Shown here: in pieces, positions 43,424-51,980 of the stretch
Numbering within the stretch: position 1 is the stretch's first letter
Layout of the letters: the number at the start of each line of letters is the position of its first letter
DNA from: Thiobacillus sp. 0-1251
GTDB taxonomy: Bacteria; Pseudomonadota; Gammaproteobacteria; Burkholderiales; Thiobacillaceae
Length of the DNA stretch: 64,000 bases
Assembly: GCA_001899305.1 (NCBI GenBank)
Contig: MKWL01000022.1
Location: 165,476-229,475, forward strand
Direction: 5' to 3'
Program-made: the position numbers and the translations under genes
The notes under the pieces: model-generated
The model's database searches: none
Seen by the model: only the letters and a program-made list of their open reading frames with translations
Told to the model about the DNA's origin: nothing

Positions 43424-43889
43424 ATTCGTTCTTCCGCTTTTGTTGGCGGCGTCGCTTTCCCCGGCGTTTGCCAAGGAGGCTGCTCCTGCTGCGGCTGATC
43501 CCGTGGCCGAGGCAAGGCTGATGCAACTCGCCAGCGAGTTGCGCTGCCTGGTGTGCCAGAACCAGACGATTGCCGATTCCAATGCCGATCTGGCGGTGGA
43601 TTTGCGTAACGAAATCCGCGAAAAAATCGAGTCCGGCATGAGCGATGCCGAGATCAAGGACTTCATGGTCGCCCGTTACGGCGATTTCGTGTTGTATCGA
43701 CCGCCGCTCAAGAACACCACCTTATTCCTCTGGGTCGGCCCTTTCCTGTTGCTGGCCGTGGGTGGCGGAATCCTGTATGTCGCCCTGAAACAACGCCGAC
43801 AGCGCGTCGCTGAACCCGAGCTGAGCCACGACGAACAGGCGCTGGCCGAATCCCTGCTGCAAACCGACCAAACCAAGGAAACAACATGA
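43413..43889 (+). CDS. ccmH: Cytochrome c maturation protein CcmH
   Basis: A 158-residue protein with a signal peptide (KFVLPLLLAASLSPAFA), the redox motif LRCLVCQNQ, the following IADSNADLAVDLR helix, and one C-terminal membrane helix (about 102-120). It exchanges disulfides with CcmG and apocytochrome. It starts within the end of ccmG and its stop overlaps the ccmI start. Confidence 0.96.
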   Translation: MLHKFVLPLLLAASLSPAFAKEAAPAAADPVAEARLMQLASELRCLVCQNQTIADSNADLAVDLRNEIREKIESGMSDAEIKDFMVARYGDFVLYRPPLKNTTLFLWVGPFLLLAVGGGILYVALKQRRQRVAEPELSHDEQALAESLLQTDQTKETT

Positions 43890-45187
43890 CCGGATTTTTC
43901 ATCGTGATCGGCGTACTCATTGCCCTGGGGCTTGCCTTCGTGCTGCCTGCGCTGGTCAGGCAACGCGGCAAGGATGACAGGAATATGCGTGCGCAGGCGA
44001 ACGTATTGATTTACCGCGACCAGATCAAGGAACTGGATGCCGACCTGGCAAATGGCACGCTGAGTGCCGAACAGCATGCCGCAGGCCGGCGTGAACTGGA
44101 AAAACGTGCGCTGGAAGATACATTGGCCGCCGTCAGCGAAGCCACGCCTGCACAATCCCAACGCGCCGCCTGGGCGCCGATCGCCTTGGCGGTGCTGATC
44201 CCCGCTGTTGCGGTGGGGATGTACCTCAAGCTGGGTACGCCCCTGGCGATCGCGCCGTCAGATAGTACACTTCGGGTGGCGGCGGCACCGGCCAACGCCC
44301 AGGCTCAGGACGGCAGTCCGCACAGCACGTCCTTCGACGCCATCCGGGCCATGGCGGAGAAACTCGCAGCCCGCCTCAAGGACAACCCGGACGATGGTGC
44401 AGGCTGGGCCATGCTGGCGCGTTCCTACAACGTGCTGGGTCGCTTCGCCGAAGCCTCCGAAGCTTATTCCCAGGCGGAAAAACGGCTGCCGCCCGATGCT
44501 CAGCTGATGGCCGATCATGCCGATGCACTGGCCATGTCCCAGGGACAGAAACTCGACGGTGAGCCGCTGGCGATGCTGCAACGCGCCCTGAAAATCGATC
44601 CGGCCAACCTCAAGGCGTTGGCGCTGATGGGAACCGCTGCGTTCGACAGGAAAGACTACAAGGGCGCGATCGGCTACTGGGAAAAGGTGGTCCAAACGGC
44701 CCCGGCCGATTCCGAATTCACCCAGTCGCTGCAAGCCAGCCTGGACGAGGCCCGTGCGCTGGCTGAAGGGCGTACGCCGCCTGCCGCACTGCCGTCCATC
44801 ATGCAGGCCCCGCAGGAGGCTGCGGCACCGGCTGCCGCCAATGGCGTACGGGTCAGCGGACAGGTCAAACTGGCCCCGGCGCTGGCGGCCAAGGTGTCGC
44901 CCGGGGATACCTTGTTTATCTTCGCCCGAGCAGAAAACGGTCCGCGCATGCCACTGGCCATCCTGAGCCAGAAGGCCGGCGAATTACCCAGCCGCTTCAG
45001 TCTGGATGACTCCAATTCCATGGCGCCGGGCATGAAGCTGTCGGCGTTTCCCTCGGTGATGGTCGTGGCCCGCATTTCGAAAAGCGGTAACGCCAGTGCG
45101 CAAAGCGGCGATCTGGAGGGCAGCGTGGGGCCGCTCAAGCCGGGCACGCAGGATATCCAGATCAATATCGACAAAGTGATTCCCTGA
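43886..45187 (+). CDS. ccmI: Cytochrome c maturation protein CcmI (CycH), TPR protein
   Basis: A 433-residue chaperone that binds apocytochrome c and feeds it to CcmFH. Two membrane helices (about 4-24 and 93-112) flank the cytoplasmic loop (YRDQIKELDADLANGTLS). TPR repeats follow at about 150-290, and a C-terminal beta domain from about 325 (VRVSGQVKLAPALAAKVSPG). It is the last gene of the operon. A small hairpin (45182-45196) overlaps its stop, and the convergent ubiB ends 16 bases later. Confidence 0.95.
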   Translation: MTGFFIVIGVLIALGLAFVLPALVRQRGKDDRNMRAQANVLIYRDQIKELDADLANGTLSAEQHAAGRRELEKRALEDTLAAVSEATPAQSQRAAWAPIALAVLIPAVAVGMYLKLGTPLAIAPSDSTLRVAAAPANAQAQDGSPHSTSFDAIRAMAEKLAARLKDNPDDGAGWAMLARSYNVLGRFAEASEAYSQAEKRLPPDAQLMADHADALAMSQGQKLDGEPLAMLQRALKIDPANLKALALMGTAAFDRKDYKGAIGYWEKVVQTAPADSEFTQSLQASLDEARALAEGRTPPAALPSIMQAPQEAAAPAAANGVRVSGQVKLAPALAAKVSPGDTLFIFARAENGPRMPLAILSQKAGELPSRFSLDDSNSMAPGMKLSAFPSVMVVARISKSGNASAQSGDLEGSVGPLKPGTQDIQINIDKVIP

Positions 45188-45203
45188 ACGTCAGGGTAAC
45201 GCA

Positions 45204-46742
45204 CTATTTCAGCAGGATAATCGCCAGGCTCAGAACCGCCAGACCGATCGCGACAGCCAGCAGCCACGCGTTGCGCGCCTGCTGGACAGCGATGCGTTCG
45301 AGTCGGGTTTCGAGTGTGCCCTGATCGTCGCTGCGGGACAGGTAGGTATGGGCCAGCCGCGGCAGTTGCGGCAGCAGCACCGCCCACTTCGGCGCCTCGG
45401 CTTGCAGGTTCTTCATCAGCGCACGCCAGCCCATCTGCTCGTTCATCCAGCGTTCCAGGAAAGGTTTGGCGGTTTTCCACAGGTCGAGTTCGGGGTCGAG
45501 TTGCCGACCGAGCCCCTCGATGTTGAGCAGGGTTTTCTGCAGCAGCACCAATTGCGGCTGGATTTCCACGTTGAAGCGGCGCGAGGCCTGGAACAGCTGC
45601 AGCAGCACACGGCCGAAGGAAATGTCTTTCAGCGGGCGATCGAACACCGGCTCGCACACCGCGCGTACCGCGGCCTCGAGTTCGTCGATGCGGGTATCGG
45701 GCGGCACCCAGCCGGATTCCAGATGCGCCAGCGCCACGCCTTTGTAGTCGCGGCGGAAGAAAGCGAGGAAATTGCGCGCGAGATACTGCTTGTCGACCTC
45801 GGTGAGCGTACCCATGATGCCGAAATCCAGCGCGATGTATTGCTCGGAACCCGGGCGCACCAGGATATTGCCGGGATGCATGTCGGCGTGGAAGAAGCCG
45901 TCGCGGAACACCTGGGTGAAGAAGATTTCCACGCCGGTAGCGGCGAGTTTTGGGATATTCACGCCGGATTCGCGCAGGCGCCCGATCTGGCTCACCGGGA
46001 TGCCGTCCATGCGGTCCATCACCATGACGTCGCGGCCGCAGTAATCCCAGTACACCTCGGGCACCTTCAGCAGCGGCGAGTCCTTGAAGTTGCGCCGCAG
46101 CTGCGAGCAGTTGGCGGCTTCGCGCATCAGGTCGAGTTCGTCTGCCAGATGTTTCTCGAATTCGCTGACGACTTCGCGCGGACGCAATCGCTTGCCGTCG
46201 GCGAACAGTTTCTCCACCAGGCCGGCGGCGGCATAGAGCAGCGAGACGTCGTGCGCGATCACGGGTGCGATGCCGGGGCGGAGTACCTTCACTGCGACGG
46301 GGGTACCGTCACCCTCTGAAGGGGGCGGGTGCAGGCGGGCGAAATGCACCTGCGCCACCGAGGCGGACGCGACCGGCGTGGCGTCGAATTCGGCGAATAC
46401 GTCGGCCAGCGGTTTTTTATAGGTCGCTTCCAGGGTGGCAATGGCCTCGGCCGAAGGGAAAGGCGGCACCCGATCCTGTAGCTGGGCGAGTTCGTCGGCA
46501 ATGTCGAGCGGCACCAGATCGCGTCGGGTGGAGAGCATCTGGCCGAATTTGACGAAGATCGGCCCCAGCGCCTCCAGCGCACGGCGCAGGCGTACGCCGC
46601 GCGGTTCGTTGAGCGGCCGCCAGAACAGGGTGACGCGCACCAGCCAACGCAGGGGGCGTACCCGCTCGTGGCCGAGAAAGAATTCTTCCAGCCCGTAGCG
46701 CAGGCCGATGCTGAGGATGCGGGCGAGGCGCAGCAGTTTCAT
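45204..46742 (-). CDS. ubiB: Ubiquinone biosynthesis kinase-like protein UbiB
   Basis: Atypical kinase/ATPase (512 residues) needed for ubiquinone synthesis at the inner membrane. The family KxGQ region is [14 protein letters not shown], the A-rich loop is [12 protein letters not shown], catalytic HADMHPGN is present and LDFGIMG is the metal site. The C-terminus has two membrane helices (about 465-510). The ATG at 46742 overlaps the ubiJ stop (ATGA) and begins with [17 protein letters not shown], the normal start; the much longer open frame upstream is an artefact. Confidence 0.96.
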   Translation of the reverse strand: MKLLRLARILSIGLRYGLEEFFLGHERVRPLRWLVRVTLFWRPLNEPRGVRLRRALEALGPIFVKFGQMLSTRRDLVPLDIADELAQLQDRVPPFPSAEAIATLEATYKKPLADVFAEFDATPVASASVAQVHFARLHPPPSEGDGTPVAVKVLRPGIAPVIAHDVSLLYAAAGLVEKLFADGKRLRPREVVSEFEKHLADELDLMREAANCSQLRRNFKDSPLLKVPEVYWDYCGRDVMVMDRMDGIPVSQIGRLRESGVNIPKLAATGVEIFFTQVFRDGFFHADMHPGNILVRPGSEQYIALDFGIMGTLTEVDKQYLARNFLAFFRRDYKGVALAHLESGWVPPDTRIDELEAAVRAVCEPVFDRPLKDISFGRVLLQLFQASRRFNVEIQPQLVLLQKTLLNIEGLGRQLDPELDLWKTAKPFLERWMNEQMGWRALMKNLQAEAPKWAVLLPQLPRLAHTYLSRSDDQGTLETRLERIAVQQARNAWLLAVAIGLAVLSLAIILLK

Positions 46743-47317
46743 GCGTCGCGCGTTTCCAGCCGCCGCAGGCGGGCATCCAGCCGTGCCGTGTCGTCGGCCA
46801 GCACGTCGACCGCCTGGTTGAAGCGCGCGACGTCGACGCCGCGCGCCATCAGCTCGACTTCCTCGACCAGGTATTCGCTTGCGTTGTGGCCCAGTGCCGA
46901 GAAAGCGCGGGCGATACCGGCGAGGGCGTCGCGGCTGATCGTGTTCAGCCTGTGTGCGGCAATGTCGCCGACCCATGGCGCCAGATCGGCCTCGACATCC
47001 CAATCCAGCTGCTTGAAGACGCGGTCGAGTGTGGCGAGCAAGGCCGGGTCGCCAGTGTAGTCGGCGTCGCGCAGCGCATCGCGGCCGAAAAACGGCAGGC
47101 GGGCGATGAGTGCGGGGGTGGGACGAATGACGGCGTCGGGGGCATCGACCACGGCTTCGGAAAAACAGCCGTCGTCGGCGATGCGGAAATCGAATTGCTT
47201 GAATGCCAGGTCGAAGCGCACGCTCGCACCGGCGTGCCTGATCAACGCCTCGGCCGTACCGGGCGACTGCCGCAACAGATGGTTGAGGCTGCGTTCGAAA
47301 AGGCTTTCAGCGATCAA
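46739..47317 (-). CDS. ubiJ: Ubiquinone biosynthesis accessory factor UbiJ
   Basis: A 192-residue SCP2-fold lipid-binding protein that scaffolds the soluble Ubi complex with UbiK. The SCP2-like domain (about 12-110; [32 protein letters not shown]) is followed by a C-terminal coiled coil ([19 protein letters not shown]). The start is TTG, overlapping the ubiE stop (TTGA), with no ATG in a suitable place. It is the middle gene of ubiE-ubiJ-ubiB. Confidence 0.92.
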   Translation of the reverse strand: MIAESLFERSLNHLLRQSPGTAEALIRHAGASVRFDLAFKQFDFRIADDGCFSEAVVDAPDAVIRPTPALIARLPFFGRDALRDADYTGDPALLATLDRVFKQLDWDVEADLAPWVGDIAAHRLNTISRDALAGIARAFSALGHNASEYLVEEVELMARGVDVARFNQAVDVLADDTARLDARLRRLETRDA

Positions 47318-48048
47318 ACCTTGAAGCCTTTATGCAGTGCGACGACACCGGCGGTGAGATTGTGATAGCTGACCTTGGCGAAACCGGCGGTCTCCATCAT
47401 CGCCTTGAGTTCTTCCTGGCCGGGATGCATGCGGATCGATTCGGCCAGGTACTGGTAGCTGGCGGCGTCCTTGGCGACCAGCTTGCCCATCAGCGGCAGC
47501 AGCTTAAAGGAATACAGGTCGTAGGCGGGTTCCAGTGGTTTCCATACCTTGGAAAATTCCAGCACCAGGAGGCGGCCGCCGGGTTTCAGCACTCGGTTCA
47601 TCTCGGCCAGCGCCTGATCCTTGTGCGTCATGTTCCGCAAGCCGAAGGCGACCGATACGCAATCGAAATAGTCGTCTGGAAACGGCAGCCGCTCGCCATC
47701 GCACTGAATGGCCGGCGGCGTCCTGCCCTCGTTGAGCATGCGGTCGCGGCCTTCGCGCAGCATCGAGAAGTTGATATCGGTGAGCAGCACCTGGCCAGTG
47801 TCGCCGACTTCCTTCAGGAACAGCCGGGTCAGGTCGGCGGTGCCGCCGGCGACGTCGAGCACCTTCATGCCGGGCCGCAAGCCCGCCTGCGCCACGGCAA
47901 AGCGCTTCCACAGCCGGTGCAGGCCGGCCGACATGAGATCGTTCATGACGTCGTATTGGGCGGCGACGGAATGGAAGACCTCGGCCACTTTGGCGGCTTT
48001 TTCGGACTCGGCGACCTGCTGGTAGCCGAAATGGGTGGTTTTATCCAT
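47314..48048 (-). CDS. ubiE: Ubiquinone/menaquinone methyltransferase UbiE
   Basis: SAM-dependent C-methyltransferase of ubiquinone (and menaquinone) synthesis, about 244 residues. SAM motif I is [32 protein letters not shown] and [13 protein letters not shown] are UbiE signatures. The ATG at 48048 gives the common [10 protein letters not shown] opening. A TTG at 48063 has AGAGG seven bases upstream and would add five residues, so the start is not settled. First gene of the ubi operon, divergent from phoB. Confidence 0.95.
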   Translation of the reverse strand: MDKTTHFGYQQVAESEKAAKVAEVFHSVAAQYDVMNDLMSAGLHRLWKRFAVAQAGLRPGMKVLDVAGGTADLTRLFLKEVGDTGQVLLTDINFSMLREGRDRMLNEGRTPPAIQCDGERLPFPDDYFDCVSVAFGLRNMTHKDQALAEMNRVLKPGGRLLVLEFSKVWKPLEPAYDLYSFKLLPLMGKLVAKDAASYQYLAESIRMHPGQEELKAMMETAGFAKVSYHNLTAGVVALHKGFKV

Positions 48049-48123
48049 GGCAGACGGGGTCAAGGGGAAACCTCTGAATTCTACCAGCGCACGGGCTGGC
48101 GCGGATTTGGGCGGGCCTGTTCG

Positions 48124-48153
48124 ATGTCATAAATCAGTCATACTGCTGTCATA
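48124..48153 (+). promoter_or_regulatory. Pho box with three 11-bp-spaced repeats upstream of phoB
   Basis: TGTCATA at 48125, AGTCATA at 48136 and TGTCATA at 48147 repeat every 11 bases, the spacing of PhoB half-sites. The first two, with ATGTCATAAATCAGTCAT, match the classical 18-bp Pho box at about 16 positions. It lies 35 bases before the phoB ATG and predicts PhoB autoregulation. Confidence 0.87.
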
Positions 48154-48187
48154 GTATGGCTACCATTCAAACAAGGCTGGAATCACC

Positions 48188-48880
48188 ATGGCTGCCAATA
48201 TTTTGCTGGTCGAAGACGAACCCGGAATCCAGGAATTGCTGAAGTTCAACCTGGCGCAGGCCGGGCATCAGGTCACCGCCGCCGGTGACGCCGAGCATGC
48301 GCTGAAATTCCTCAAAAGCACGCTGCCCGACGTCATCCTGCTTGACTGGATGCTGCCCGGCATGTCGGGGATCGACCTGTGCAAGCGCCTGCGCAGCGAC
48401 GAGCGCTACCAGCCAATCCCCATCATCATGCTGACGGCGCGTGGCGAGGAACGCGACAAGGTGCTGGGGCTGGATACCGGCGCCGACGACTACATCACCA
48501 AGCCGTTCTCGCCGCGCGAACTGGTGTCGCGCATCAAGGCCGTGTTGCGTCGCCGGGCGCCGCAGATGACCGACGAGCCGGTGGAGATCAACGGCCTGAA
48601 GCTTGATCCCACCAGCCATCGCGTCCAGGGCAAGGGCCAGGCGCTGGAACTGGGGCCGACCGAATTCCGCCTGCTGCACTTCTTCATGACGCACCCCGAA
48701 CGCGTCTACTCGCGCACCCAGCTGCTTGACCAAGTGTGGGGCGACGACGTGTTCGTGGAGGAACGTACGGTCGACGTCCACATCCGCCGCCTGCGCCTGG
48801 CGCTGGAGCCGTCCGGCCATTCCGAGCTGATCCAGACCGTGCGCGGCTCGGGTTACCGCTTTTCGGCCGACGTGGGATAA
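48188..48880 (+). CDS. phoB: Phosphate regulon response regulator PhoB
   Basis: OmpR-family regulator (230 residues). The receiver domain (about 1-125) has acidic VEDEPG, phosphoacceptor Asp 53 in [11 protein letters not shown], Thr in MLTARGEE and Lys in [11 protein letters not shown]. The winged-helix output domain (about 130-228) ends with [14 protein letters not shown] and TVRGSGYRF. It would activate phosphate-scavenging genes when phosphate is low. Three Pho repeats lie just upstream, and phoR follows 31 bases downstream. Confidence 0.96.
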   Translation: MAANILLVEDEPGIQELLKFNLAQAGHQVTAAGDAEHALKFLKSTLPDVILLDWMLPGMSGIDLCKRLRSDERYQPIPIIMLTARGEERDKVLGLDTGADDYITKPFSPRELVSRIKAVLRRRAPQMTDEPVEINGLKLDPTSHRVQGKGQALELGPTEFRLLHFFMTHPERVYSRTQLLDQVWGDDVFVEERTVDVHIRRLRLALEPSGHSELIQTVRGSGYRFSADVG

Positions 48881-48911
48881 TCCACCCACCGCGGTTTTCA
48901 AGCAGGCAAAC

Positions 48912-50264
48912 ATGGGTTTTTGGTGGCGTCCACTCAGTGTGCTGGCCGGCGTATTGCTGGTGGCGCTGATCTTGTGGGCCGGCTCCGGATGGGTGGCTGC
49001 TCTGGGGTTCCTGGCCGGCGTCCAGGCTTTCGTGATGCTGCGCCGCCTGTGGCAGGAATTCCGCCTGGCGCGCTGGCTGGAAAATCCGGACGAAGTGGAG
49101 CCGCCGGACGCCACCGGCACCTGGGGCGACATCTTCTACCGGCTGCAAAAACTCCAGCGCCGCCAGAAAGCCAGCCGTGGCCAGCTCACCTCCGCCCTCG
49201 AACAGTTCGAACATGCCGCGATGGCCGTGCCCGACGGCATGGTCATTCTCAACCGCAGCGAACAGATCGAATGGTGCAACCCCGCTTCCCGCACCTACAT
49301 GGGCCTGGACTGCGAACGCGACCGCGGCCAGTTCATCCGCTACCTGTTGCGGCAGGCACAGTTCCTGGATTTTCTCGACGCAGCTGATTATTCGCGGCGC
49401 CTGGTGTGCAAATCTCCGGTGAATCGCGAACTCATCCTGTCCCTGCAACTGGTGCCGTTCGGCGAATCGCAGAAGTTGCTGGTCGCCCGCGACATCACCG
49501 ACCTCGAGCGCGTGGATGCGATGCGCCGCGACTTCATCGCCAACGTCTCGCACGAATTGCGCACGCCCTTGACCGTGGTCGGCGGTTTTGTCGAAACCCT
49601 GGCCGATGCCCCCGACCTGCCTGCCGCCGAGAGCCGCCATTATTTCGATTTGATGCTGGACCATACCCGGCGCATGCAACACCTGCTGGACGACTTGCTG
49701 ACCCTGTCACGGCTGGAAAGCGCCGATCACACGCTCAAGGACGAGCTCGTCAACGTGCCCGAGCTGGCACAGGCCTTGAAGGCCGAAGCGGAATCGCTGA
49801 GCCGCGGACGGCACCGGGTCGGCCTGCAATGCCAGAGCGAGGCCTGCTTGAAAGGCAGCCTGCAGGAAATCCGCAGTGCGCTCGGCAACCTGGTGTCGAA
49901 TGCCGTGCGCTACACCCCGGAAGGCGGCGACATCACCCTGGCTTGGCGAGAGCGCAACGGCGAGGGGGTTTTTTCAGTCATCGATACTGGCGAAGGCATC
50001 GCGGCCGAGCATATTCCCCGCCTGACCGAACGCTTCTATCGGGTGGACCGCAGCCGCTCGCGTGAAACCGGCGGCACCGGACTGGGGCTGGCCATCGTCA
50101 AGCATGTGCTGACCCGCCATGGTGCGCGCCTGGAGATCCAGTCTGTGCCCGGTAAGGGCAGCACCTTCTCGGCCGTTTTCCCCGCTCAGCGTCTTCAACT
50201 CCCGGGCGCGGAGAAAAGCGGCATGGTCATTCCGTTTCCCGAACGCGAGCAAGCCGTCGGCTGA
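48912..50264 (+). CDS. phoR: Phosphate regulon sensor histidine kinase PhoR
   Basis: A 450-residue kinase with two N-terminal membrane helices (about 5-45, no large periplasmic domain), a PAS domain (about 95-200; EHAAMAVPDGMVILNRSEQI), and HisKA with the phosphorylated His in FIANVSHELRTPLTVVGGF. The ATPase domain has NLVSNAVRYTPEGG, VIDTGEGI and GTGLGLAIVKHV. The lack of a periplasmic sensor domain is typical of PhoR, which reads the Pst/PhoU state. Same operon as phoB. Confidence 0.95.
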   Translation: MGFWWRPLSVLAGVLLVALILWAGSGWVAALGFLAGVQAFVMLRRLWQEFRLARWLENPDEVEPPDATGTWGDIFYRLQKLQRRQKASRGQLTSALEQFEHAAMAVPDGMVILNRSEQIEWCNPASRTYMGLDCERDRGQFIRYLLRQAQFLDFLDAADYSRRLVCKSPVNRELILSLQLVPFGESQKLLVARDITDLERVDAMRRDFIANVSHELRTPLTVVGGFVETLADAPDLPAAESRHYFDLMLDHTRRMQHLLDDLLTLSRLESADHTLKDELVNVPELAQALKAEAESLSRGRHRVGLQCQSEACLKGSLQEIRSALGNLVSNAVRYTPEGGDITLAWRERNGEGVFSVIDTGEGIAAEHIPRLTERFYRVDRSRSRETGGTGLGLAIVKHVLTRHGARLEIQSVPGKGSTFSAVFPAQRLQLPGAEKSGMVIPFPEREQAVG

Positions 50265-50380
50265 GCGTGGTTCTTGGCGCTTTAGCGCCTATAGAACCAC
50301 GGCCTGCCCCTCGCGGGTGGAGCGTGGTTCTTGGCGCATACGACTCCACACGTGCTTCAGCACGTAGTGGATCGGAGTCC
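50264..50380. repeat. Structured element of two hairpins with a repeated 17-mer after phoR
   Basis: AGCGTGGTTCTTGGCGC occurs at 50264-50280 and again at 50321-50337. The first copy pairs with GCGCCTATAGAACCACG to make a long imperfect hairpin (50266-50301). After the second copy a nested hairpin spans 50342-50379 (GACTCC...GGAGTC enclosing ACGTGC/GCACGT). It directly follows the phoR stop and may end or protect that transcript. I found no other copy in the window. Confidence 0.65.
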
Positions 50381-50409
50381 TTTAGGGCTTCAATGGGTTG
50401 GGAGCGGGA

Positions 50410-50817
50410 CTACACCAGTGAGTTGAACGCCGCGGCAAGCTGCGCGTCCAGGTCGGCGGGTACTGCGTGAGATGTTTCCCTCAGTCTCTCTCCCCATACC
50501 GGATTCGGGAAATGCGGGTCGTCCGCAAAGCGCGGAATCACGTGCCAGTGCAAATGCGGCACCACGTTGCCGAGCGAGGCGAGATTGATCTTGTCGGGCC
50601 GCATCACGTCGCGGATGACCTGCTCGGTTTTGCACACCATCATCATCAAACGCGAGCGCTCTTCAGGCACCAGGTCGGTCATTTCCTTGACGTGGCGGTT
50701 GAGGATCACGCGCAGGAAACCGGGGTAATCCGGTTCGTCGGCCCGTACCACGCGGCAGAACTCATCCTGCCACAACAGCCGCCCGCCCGGCGCATTGCAT
50801 AAGGGACAATCAGACAT
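50410..50817 (-). CDS. HIT family hydrolase-like protein
   Basis: A 135-residue cytoplasmic protein of the histidine triad superfamily. The triad motif is HLHWHVIPRF near residue 95. It opens with CPLCNAPGGRLLWQDEF, a CxxC pair often seen in this subgroup, and LNRHVKEMTDL is the usual helix. Substrates are nucleotide phosphoramidates or dinucleotides in relatives; the physiological one here is unknown. It stands alone, convergent with phoR. Confidence 0.9.
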   Translation of the reverse strand: MSDCPLCNAPGGRLLWQDEFCRVVRADEPDYPGFLRVILNRHVKEMTDLVPEERSRLMMMVCKTEQVIRDVMRPDKINLASLGNVVPHLHWHVIPRFADDPHFPNPVWGERLRETSHAVPADLDAQLAAAFNSLV

Positions 50818-50839
50818 ACGCGCTTCCTTGAAACAAGAC

Positions 50840-50858
50840 GCCCCGCATCATGCGGGGC
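50840..50858 (-). terminator. Hairpin downstream of the second PEP-CTERM gene
   Basis: An 8-bp GC-rich stem GCCCCGCA / TGCGGGGC with a 3-base loop lies 25 bases past the PEP-CTERM stop on the minus strand, followed by a partly T-rich stretch (GTCTTGTTT). A plausible but not strong terminator. Confidence 0.65.
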
Positions 50859-50883
50859 GGGACCAGGCTTGGCAAGCAGCCGC

Positions 50884-51852
50884 TCAGGCGCGGCGGCGCG
50901 CCCGCCAGCCCACCAGCCCCAGCCCGGCCAGCAGCATGAGCCACGCGTCGGGTTCGGGCACGGTAGTCACGTTGTAGGTGTTGCCGGAAGCGAAGCTGGC
51001 CGTTGCGCCCTCGGGCAGCGCGATGTTGACGAGGTTCGCGCTGTTGGAGAAGTCGAGGATGGTGGCGCCGGTGCCGTCGACGGGTGGAGAAGTACACGTG
51101 CCATCGACGCTGAAAGTACAAAATGCTTCCAGATTAGTGATGGCGGTACCCAGTCCGCCGATCAGGTAGAACGCCTCGCCATAGGTGAAGTTGAGCGTAC
51201 CAGTCAGGGTCATATTTACGGCTTGTCCTGCTCCTGGCGTGAGAAGCAGATCAGGGGGCGTGGCGAAAAGTCCGCTAATTTGATTGGGGTCGTTATAGGG
51301 AGATACACCGATTGTGTAGCCAGTAATCGGCGTTGCCGCATCTAGTGCCCATGGCGACGTCGTACTCATATTGAGTGCGCTGCTGGTGAGCAAACTGGGA
51401 TGCACGCTGCTGGCATACAGGCCGTAACCTACGCCCCCAATGACTGCCCCCACATCAATAGTACCGTTCAACTGCACGGTGAACTGCGCGCTGCCGGCTC
51501 CTGTGCCGCCAGTAATAGTAACTTGATCGTACCAGCCGGAGAAACTGCCGACGCCAATACTGCCCAAGGAGAGGTGATCGGCCTGGGCGTAGGCGTGATT
51601 GCTGCCCAAATATGTGCTGGCCGAGGCTGTGTAGGGGTTGCTAATGGGTATAGGGCTAATCTCGGTGATGGAAGCTATTTCACCCGGAGTAGTCGTGACG
51701 CTGGACTGCGGCACGTACAACTCACCCGTAAAAAAATTCGTGTCTACCTCGGCAGCGGCCGAATAGGTTTCGTAAGCGGGCAAACCGGTTGCCCAAGCAG
51801 GTGTGACGCCTACCATGAGTGCGGCAGCAAGCGTCGTCAGACGGACGTGCAT
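50884..51852 (-). CDS. PEP-CTERM sorting-domain protein
   Basis: A 322-residue exported protein with a signal peptide (MHVRLTTLAAALMVGVTPAWA) and a Thr/Ser/Gly/Asn-rich beta body with two Cys in FCTFSVDGTC. The C-terminal signal is PEPDAWLMLLAGLGLVGWRARRRA: PEP, hydrophobic helix, Arg tail. It is a presumed substrate of exosortase A. GGAGGAAAATC precedes the ATG. The body differs from the other PEP-CTERM protein in this window and matches no family I can name. Confidence 0.9.
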   Translation of the reverse strand: MHVRLTTLAAALMVGVTPAWATGLPAYETYSAAAEVDTNFFTGELYVPQSSVTTTPGEIASITEISPIPISNPYTASASTYLGSNHAYAQADHLSLGSIGVGSFSGWYDQVTITGGTGAGSAQFTVQLNGTIDVGAVIGGVGYGLYASSVHPSLLTSSALNMSTTSPWALDAATPITGYTIGVSPYNDPNQISGLFATPPDLLLTPGAGQAVNMTLTGTLNFTYGEAFYLIGGLGTAITNLEAFCTFSVDGTCTSPPVDGTGATILDFSNSANLVNIALPEGATASFASGNTYNVTTVPEPDAWLMLLAGLGLVGWRARRRA

Positions 51853-51980
51853 GATTTTCCTCCCCTAAGACCAAGTATTTGATTTGACTGCTTGTTATAT
51901 CTGGTCTCCGCAGGCCGGACGATAGCATGGCCGGTTTTCCGGGGCAATCGCGCCCAGGGTTTTCCGGTCGAACTGGGGGT

